Assembly: GCF_932294415.1 (NCBI RefSeq)
Contig: NC_065543.1
Coordinates: forward strand, 42,926,277 to 42,990,276
Reading direction: 5' to 3'
Length of the DNA stretch: 64,000 nucleotides
From: Quercus robur
Taxonomy: Eukaryota; Streptophyta; Magnoliopsida; Fagales; Fagaceae
Numbering within the stretch: position 1 is the first letter of the stretch; each line of letters starts with the position of its first letter. Position numbers and translations under genes: made by a program. The notes beneath the pieces were generated by a model. It made no database searches and was not told where the DNA came from. It saw only the letters and a list, made by a program, of their open reading frames with translations. Of the stretch, positions 58,978 through 64,000 are shown in pieces.

Positions 58978-60206
58978 TTTATATAAAGATCAACATCAAT
59001 CTTCCAACTTAAATGTTTGTCCCTTTCTCTCTGTTTAGTATCCGTTATATATTTTCAACAACTATGGGATATATTAATTTTTTTTTTCTGAGATAGGATA
59101 TATTAATTAAATTTAACAAATAGCAAGCTCCAATAATTTGGATGCGTAAGCTTGATTTTTTTTTTTTGATAAACCATAAACGCATATGTTTGAAATATTA
59201 ATTGGGTTCATAGTTGAGATTATTTAACATCCTACAAATTCCATATAAAGTGCTAAGGTAACATCCTTACTTTTTTATGTCATCTATCTAATTGGTGGAG
59301 ATACTATTGAAACTTGACAGCTTAAGATGTATCTTCTCCAATTTAAGTGCAAATGCATGTTCCTTTACTAATCTACGTGCCTTCAAGATGCGACCTTTTA
59401 TTACTATTAGAATTTTTTATGAGATTGAGAAGGTGGGAGAGAGAAGAGAGAAATATAGAGCAAAATTAAAATAAACGTGGTTTGTTTTTAGAAAATTACA
59501 TTCACAGTAAAAATTCTTTAAGAGGCTACATCTTTACTATTGGGAGAGACCAACCCTAAACTATCCACAGACTAATCCTAGGGTCTAGTAAAGGTTAGGC
59601 TTGCAGTACATGTACTATAGGACTAGTATAATAAACCTAGAAAAACGTGTCTATACCATCTCCCTCAAACTCAAATTGGAATCTTGAGTACACCTTAAGT
59701 TTGGAAATAAAGTATTTTTATGTAGAAGAGTAGGTAGGATCAGATCAAATATAGAATGTATTGGGCTTGATGTGAAATGAAATGCAGGAGCTAGATAGAT
59801 GTTGGCAATAGTGAATGACGATTGTCGATAATAGATAAGGGCTTGAAGATGGCCAATGTAGTTGGAGAATGGTTGCACTAGCAACCAGAGGACGGTTACC
59901 AGGGTTGAAAGATGTGGTTGCATCAGTGATTGGAGGACATCATAGAAAAATGGTGACCAGAGGATAGCATACTCGAGACAAATGCTGGTGGTAGTGATAG
60001 TTGACAGCGAATAGTGGCTGAAGGATGGAGACACCAATGACCATAGAAGAGCAACACTGTTGGCAAGAAGAAATTGGTAAAGGAAAGCATCGAGCTATAA
60101 GACATTGGACATGATCGTTTCTACGTAAGGTGCAAGGAGAGAGAGAGAGAGAGGTAGAATTACCATAGTTTGATCTCAAATGCTCACTTCTATAGCATAA
60201 ACCTCC
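58978..60206. other. Sequence between Helitron B and Harbinger-type element, nothing firm
   Basis: 59520-60170 is richer in GC and in GATGG/GGTTG words and may be an old LTR remnant. No BTSL first exon was found on the minus strand here. A GA microsatellite lies near 60131-60152. Confidence 0.45.
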
Positions 60207-60209
60207 TAA

Positions 60210-61102
60210 GAGAATCCACAACAGTGGAGCTATTTTTTTAGATATTTAGCATCACAAAAAGTTGCTTTATCTATTTTACTTATACATTTTACAAAACATC
60301 ATACAGCAGTGGATCTATTTTAACTTTCAACACAATAAAATAATATAATCATCACAATAAAATATTCATCATATACAGCATCATCATCTCTATCTTTTTC
60401 TCTCTCTTCCTCTTCGTCTCTCTCTTCTCTAATACAGAGTAAGCAAACCACCACACCACAGCAACAATCACACTACGACAATCACACCAACACACCACAA
60501 CAACCCACCACCATCGACCCACATGCCACAATCCACCGTCCCACACCCACGAAACCCACTGATCCACAGGCCACAATCCAATCAGACCACACCTATGGCA
60601 CAAACACAAACCTAACACAAACACAAACACAAACTTAGCACACATACACAAATCTAGCACAAACTTGGCGGCGATGGGGCTCGGGTAACAGATCGGCGAT
60701 GGGGCTTGGGGAGATGGGGTCTCGGCCTGCCAGAACCGCTCAATCCGCGCTTGCCAAAACCGCTCGACCTGCGGCCACCAGAACTGAAGGCCGATTGACC
60801 TAAGCACAACCGTGGCGCTAGAGGAAAAAAATGAGAAGGAAAAAACAGAAGAACGAAGAGAAGCCGGAGAGAGAGAGAGAGAAAATTAACGAGAGAAGAG
60901 AGAGAAATTTAATAATTTTTTTTTTTTTTTTTTTAGTTTCTTGCTACAATGCACATCTATTTATGGATGTGCACTGTAGCAAGAAGCTAAAAGAATTTAG
61001 GTACGGCTCCACTGCTGCAGCATGTATTTTTGTGTTTTGATGAAGCTAAAATAGAAGCTAAAATAGCTATATAGCTATTTAGCTTCATTGCTGTAAATGC
61101 TT
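60210..61102. mobile_element. Non-autonomous PIF/Harbinger-type element, 0.9 kb
   Basis: Ends GAGAATCCACAACAGTGGAGC and (reverse strand) AAGCATTTACAGCAATGAAGC, with TAA on both sides (60207-60209; 61103-61105). Related to 35857-36886. The interior has a CACAAACACAAAC-type block (60600-60660) and a strong hairpin at about 60944-60985 (CTTGCTACAATGCACATC pairing with GATGTGCACTGTAGCAAG). Confidence 0.75.
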
Positions 61103-61105
61103 TAA

Positions 61106-61588
61106 GGGGCTAGATTTTTACTATTGATATACCTATTATAAAATGAGTTATTTGGGTGTATGTATAGCGAGACTAACCTTAGGCTATTAAAATAAGTACA
61201 AGTTATAGATACAACATAAGTACTATATTGGTAATAATACTACTATGTATACACGTATCTGGAGGGTGGGGGCAAAAGAAAATGGCGGAATTTTGTTGTG
61301 TCCCCGATAAGAGGGGACAAGGCCATGCAATGGGCGCAAGCTAGACTTTGAATTGAAGCAAAAATCCAAGATTTCATAATGGAATAATTACAATAAACTC
61401 ATCTGTGGTTTGGCCTATTTGCACTTTGCCTATCCGTGATAACTTAACATTTTGCCCACCTGTGCTGTATTCTGTTCGCTCCCCATTACCCACCTCACTC
61501 TTAGACATTAGAAAAACACATTTTTATTTGAAATTACAACATAAAATGAATCAAAACTTCTTCCCCTCAAGAAATTTCTCACGAGACC
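61106..61588. other. Intergenic sequence, possible MITE remnant
   Basis: 61390-61480 (AAACTCATCTGTGGTTTGGCC…TGCCCACCTGTGC) resembles the conserved inner part of small DNA elements, but I could not define both ends. No gene. Confidence 0.4.
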
Positions 61589-62302
61589 TGTGGGGGTAAA
61601 ATCCGTCAGTCGACGTTGGGCCATAGTACATATACTAAGCCCAACCACGACAAGAAGAAAGGGCATGGGCATAGGATGGTTGGGCCGGGCCTGCTTAGGG
61701 GCGTTCGAGGAGGAGTACCTCCTCGGACTCGCCAAGTGTGTGTCCGATTCACACCCTATGCATGGCGAAAAGTCATCCAATACGAAGGAACAGTGCATGA
61801 CGTTCTGGGAGGGGGGCAACCACGATTGCCGCATTAAATGCCAAGGAGCTACTTTTCCAGCCGCATTAATGTGGAAAGGACAGGAGCACAGAATTATCTT
61901 GGCCAGTGCAACTCACAGAAAAGAGGGAGGATGTCCTATGGGACAGGCACTCAAGTAGAGGCCCAGATGATTAACAAGTGTAGGGTCGTGATCTTAGGAA
62001 GGATGCTATATAAGAGAAGGAGATCCCCATGGCCAAGGGATCGCAAGCAGGAAGAAGAAAAAGATAGAAAATCGAGAAAGGAGTTAGAGACAAAAAGCAG
62101 AAGATACAGCCCCAGGGACTGTTATTCCAAAAGCTTGGAGGAATATCCCTACGTTCAACTGGTTGCATGGCTTGTTCATAACTACGTTTCTTCTGTCAAA
62201 GACCTAGTTCTGTAACCTACTCTCTACAAATTCATTGTTGAGGGACTTTTGGGCCAGAACCACCCGCCTGTTGGGCCTGAGCCCCAAAAACTGCCCCCTA
62301 CA
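61589..62302 (+). repeat. Gypsy 5-prime LTR (714 bp)
   Basis: Inverted ends TGTGGGGG and CCCCCTACA, followed after two bases by the primer-binding site at 62305. A TATAAGAGAAGG motif lies near 62009-62020 (probable promoter). The preceding 5 bp AGACC would be the target duplication; its partner is off the window. Confidence 0.85.
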
Positions 62303-62355
62303 ATTGGCGCCGTCTGTGGGGAGAACTTGTGTCTCGACAAGTGAAACAGTAAGGG

Positions 62356-64000
62356 ATGGAAGGATCAGGTCCGCGCCAAACCGGACGTGCAGAATCTCAA
62401 CGACAGGACAACTTTGTAAACCTGGAACGAGCGAAGGACCAAGATAATCAACGAGAGGGCAGTGTGAACATCTCTCACACGAGTAGAAGTCGCTCGAAAG
62501 GGAAAGATCACGCGTCCCACCAGCACAATGAGCGGAAGGCTCTACAGCAAGAGATTGATGATTTGAAGAAGAAGCTGCGTCGAGCCTAGCAAAAACATCC
62601 TTCGCCCATTTCGGATACTAGCAGTGGTGAGGATGATGAATACAGACGAAGGACGAGAACCACTCCGAGCGAGACGTTCTCCTATGAGGAAGAGCGGCCT
62701 CACAAACGCGGTCGCAAAAACCCACCTTACCAAGGCTTGGTCAATGACGCCATGAGCAAGGCCCTGGATCGAATCTCCCAGTCGCCATTTACCCGTAGAA
62801 TAGAGAGGGCGGTGCTTCCTCGGCGGTTTAATCAGCCAACGTTTACCCTATACAATGGTCGAACTGACCCAGTGGAGCACGTGAGCCAATTCAACCAAAG
62901 GATGGCCGTCCACTCCAGGGACGAGGCATTAATGTGTAAGGTGTTTCCATTCAGCCTGGGACCCCTGGCCATGAGATGGTTTGACGCTCTCCCACCGAAT
63001 TCCATAGACTCCTTTAAACAGTTGACGCAGGCTTTTGGTTCCCGCTTCATCACTAGCACTAGAGTCCCTCGGCCCCTCGATTCCCTCTTATCCTTATCCA
63101 TGCGAGAAGGAGAAACGCTGAAGGCCTACTCGGACAGATATTGGGAGACGTACAACGAGGTAGAAGGAAACCACGATGACGTCGCCATCAGTACCTTTAA
63201 AAAGGGCCTGCCGACAGAGCATGACTTGAGAAAGTCTTTCACTGGGAAACCAGTCACCAGCGTGCGACAACTCATGGACAGGATAGACAAGTATAAAAGG
63301 GTCGAAGAGGACTAGCAGACTGGGAAGGGAAAGGCGAAGTTTGTCCCTCAGGAGAGGAGGGACTTCAGGTCGGACCGCTTCAGTGGCAGTAATAAGCCGA
63401 GAAGAGATTATACGGAACAATCGGGATCCACAGGGGCTCAGGTAGTCCACGCTGTGTTCCGAGAACCATTGCACGAGATCCTGGAGAAGATAAAGTGCGA
63501 ACCCTTCTTTCAATGGCCGAATAGGATGGCAGGCGACCCCTCAAAACGCAATCAGAATCTATATTGTGCGTATCACCAAGAGCCTGGTCACGTCACTGAC
63601 GAATGTAGGAACCTGAAAAACTATTTGGATCGACTTGTCCGAGAAGGAAAGCTAAGGCATCTGTTGCACTACCCTGAGCAGTCAAATGTCGATACCAGGC
63701 AAAGCGCCTTGAGGCCACCCATAGGCACGATAAATGTCATTCTTGCCGCACCTGGGAGAACCGGTTCCGGCCCGCTCAGAGTAATGTCAGTGGGTAGGTT
63801 TCCGACAGAGCCAGGCAAAAGGGGATCCAAGAGAGCCAGAGGGAGGGCCCTGCCATTAATTGGGTTCACGGAGGAGGACAATGAGGGAACTATTCAACCC
63901 CATGAGGATGCCCTAGTCGTGACGCTCAGAATATGAGGTTATGACGTGAAGAGGGTGTTAGTTGATCAGGGTAGCGCCGTGGAGGTGATGTACCCAGACT
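62356..64000 (+). pseudogene. Gypsy gag-protease frame with in-frame stops
   Basis: One frame from ATG 62356 to the window edge. It is interrupted by TAG at 62587-62589, TAG at 63313-63315 and TGA at 63934-63936, with no frameshift. Gag features: a coiled-coil N-terminal part (LQQEIDDLKKKL), the retrotransposon-gag core (VSQFNQRMAVHS, LGPLAMRWFDALP, SRFITSTR, LRKSFTGKPV), and a Cys/His motif CAYHQEPGHVTDEC near 63567-63608. The protease begins near 63940 with VLVDQGSAVEVMYPD; the Gln in DQGS is seen in Tat-type proteases. Two of the stops fit a Gln codon CAG turned TAG. Confidence 0.88.

Larger units (their letters stand above)
61589..64000 (+). mobile_element. Ty3/gypsy (Tat-like) LTR retrotransposon, cut by the right edge
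   Basis: 5-prime LTR, then a primer-binding site TGGCGCCGTCTGTGGGGA, then a single gag-protease frame with stops. The rest of pol and the 3-prime LTR are beyond the window. GC content is clearly above the surroundings, as in gypsy elements of this lineage. It may lie in the first intron of the BTSL gene if that gene continues to the right. Confidence 0.9.

Noticed and set aside
59651-60037. 128-codon minus-strand frame as a candidate BTSL first exon
   Set aside because: No hemerythrin-like sequence (no H-x3-E-type ligand pattern) and no donor site in the needed phase.
61590-62215. Overlapping frames of 122 and 125 codons
   Set aside because: They lie in the gypsy LTR, which is non-coding, and have no domain similarity.

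Overview
The window is nuclear DNA from a flowering plant, most likely a woody eudicot. Reasons: spliced genes with GT-AG introns, AT-rich intergenic DNA, plant-specific families (LOB-domain factor, BRUTUS-like E3 ligase, DUF627/DUF629 ubiquitin hydrolase), a decayed plastid psbB copy, and dense plant transposons. A rosid tree is my guess; the sequence alone does not prove it.

Three host genes carry the coding content. (1) 10260-20921, plus strand: a 15-exon DUF627-DUF629-UCH protein of about 1,656 aa, related to Arabidopsis At3g47890/At3g47910. (2) 31886-33078, plus strand: a two-exon LBD transcription factor of 290 aa, closest to LBD27/SIDECAR POLLEN (At3g47870). In Arabidopsis these two families are near neighbours, so the pairing looks like conserved microsynteny. 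(3) 49978-57544, minus strand: 11 exons of a BRUTUS-like (BTSL) hemerythrin/RING E3 ligase, 1,163 codons. Its 5-prime exon is not in the window.

Layout. 1-3136: a copia element on the minus strand, cut by the left edge, inserted into 3137-4349, a broken duplicate of an internal part of the UCH gene. 4350-10000: a MULE-like MITE, a 0.5-kb foldback element, a tandem array built from SINE heads, a 0.33-kb tandem duplication, and a duplicated copy of the UCH promoter. 10260-20921: the UCH gene, with SINE and LINE insertions in its introns. 22396-22588: a second copy of the LBD promoter. 23032-24234: a non-autonomous hAT. 25625-26612: psbB-derived plastid DNA. 26628-30195: a nearly complete BED-type hAT with a broken transposase. 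30204-31305: a LINE fragment. 31886-33078: the LBD gene. 33079-37260: AT-rich DNA with a MITE and a Harbinger-type element. 37501-42141: a LINE, itself hit by a solo LTR and a MITE. 42358-49791: a Helitron hit by a TTF-type hAT (carrying its own MITE) and by a second solo LTR of the family seen inside the LINE. 49978-57544: the BTSL gene. 57643-58977: a second, uninterrupted Helitron copy. 60210-61102: another Harbinger-type element. 61589-64000: a Ty3/gypsy (Tat-like) element that runs off the right edge.

The striking aspect is how many insertions keep readable target-site duplications (TSDs). This gives an almost complete relative chronology: tandem repeat, then LINE, then solo LTR; Helitron, then hAT, then MULE MITE; gene duplication, then copia. 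I found no CRISPR array, rRNA gene or functional tRNA gene. I found no clearly new biochemical system; the best leads are the shared conserved block in the two long solo LTRs, the SINE-head array, the duplicated promoters, and the GC-AG intron that interrupts the Cys box of the UCH gene.
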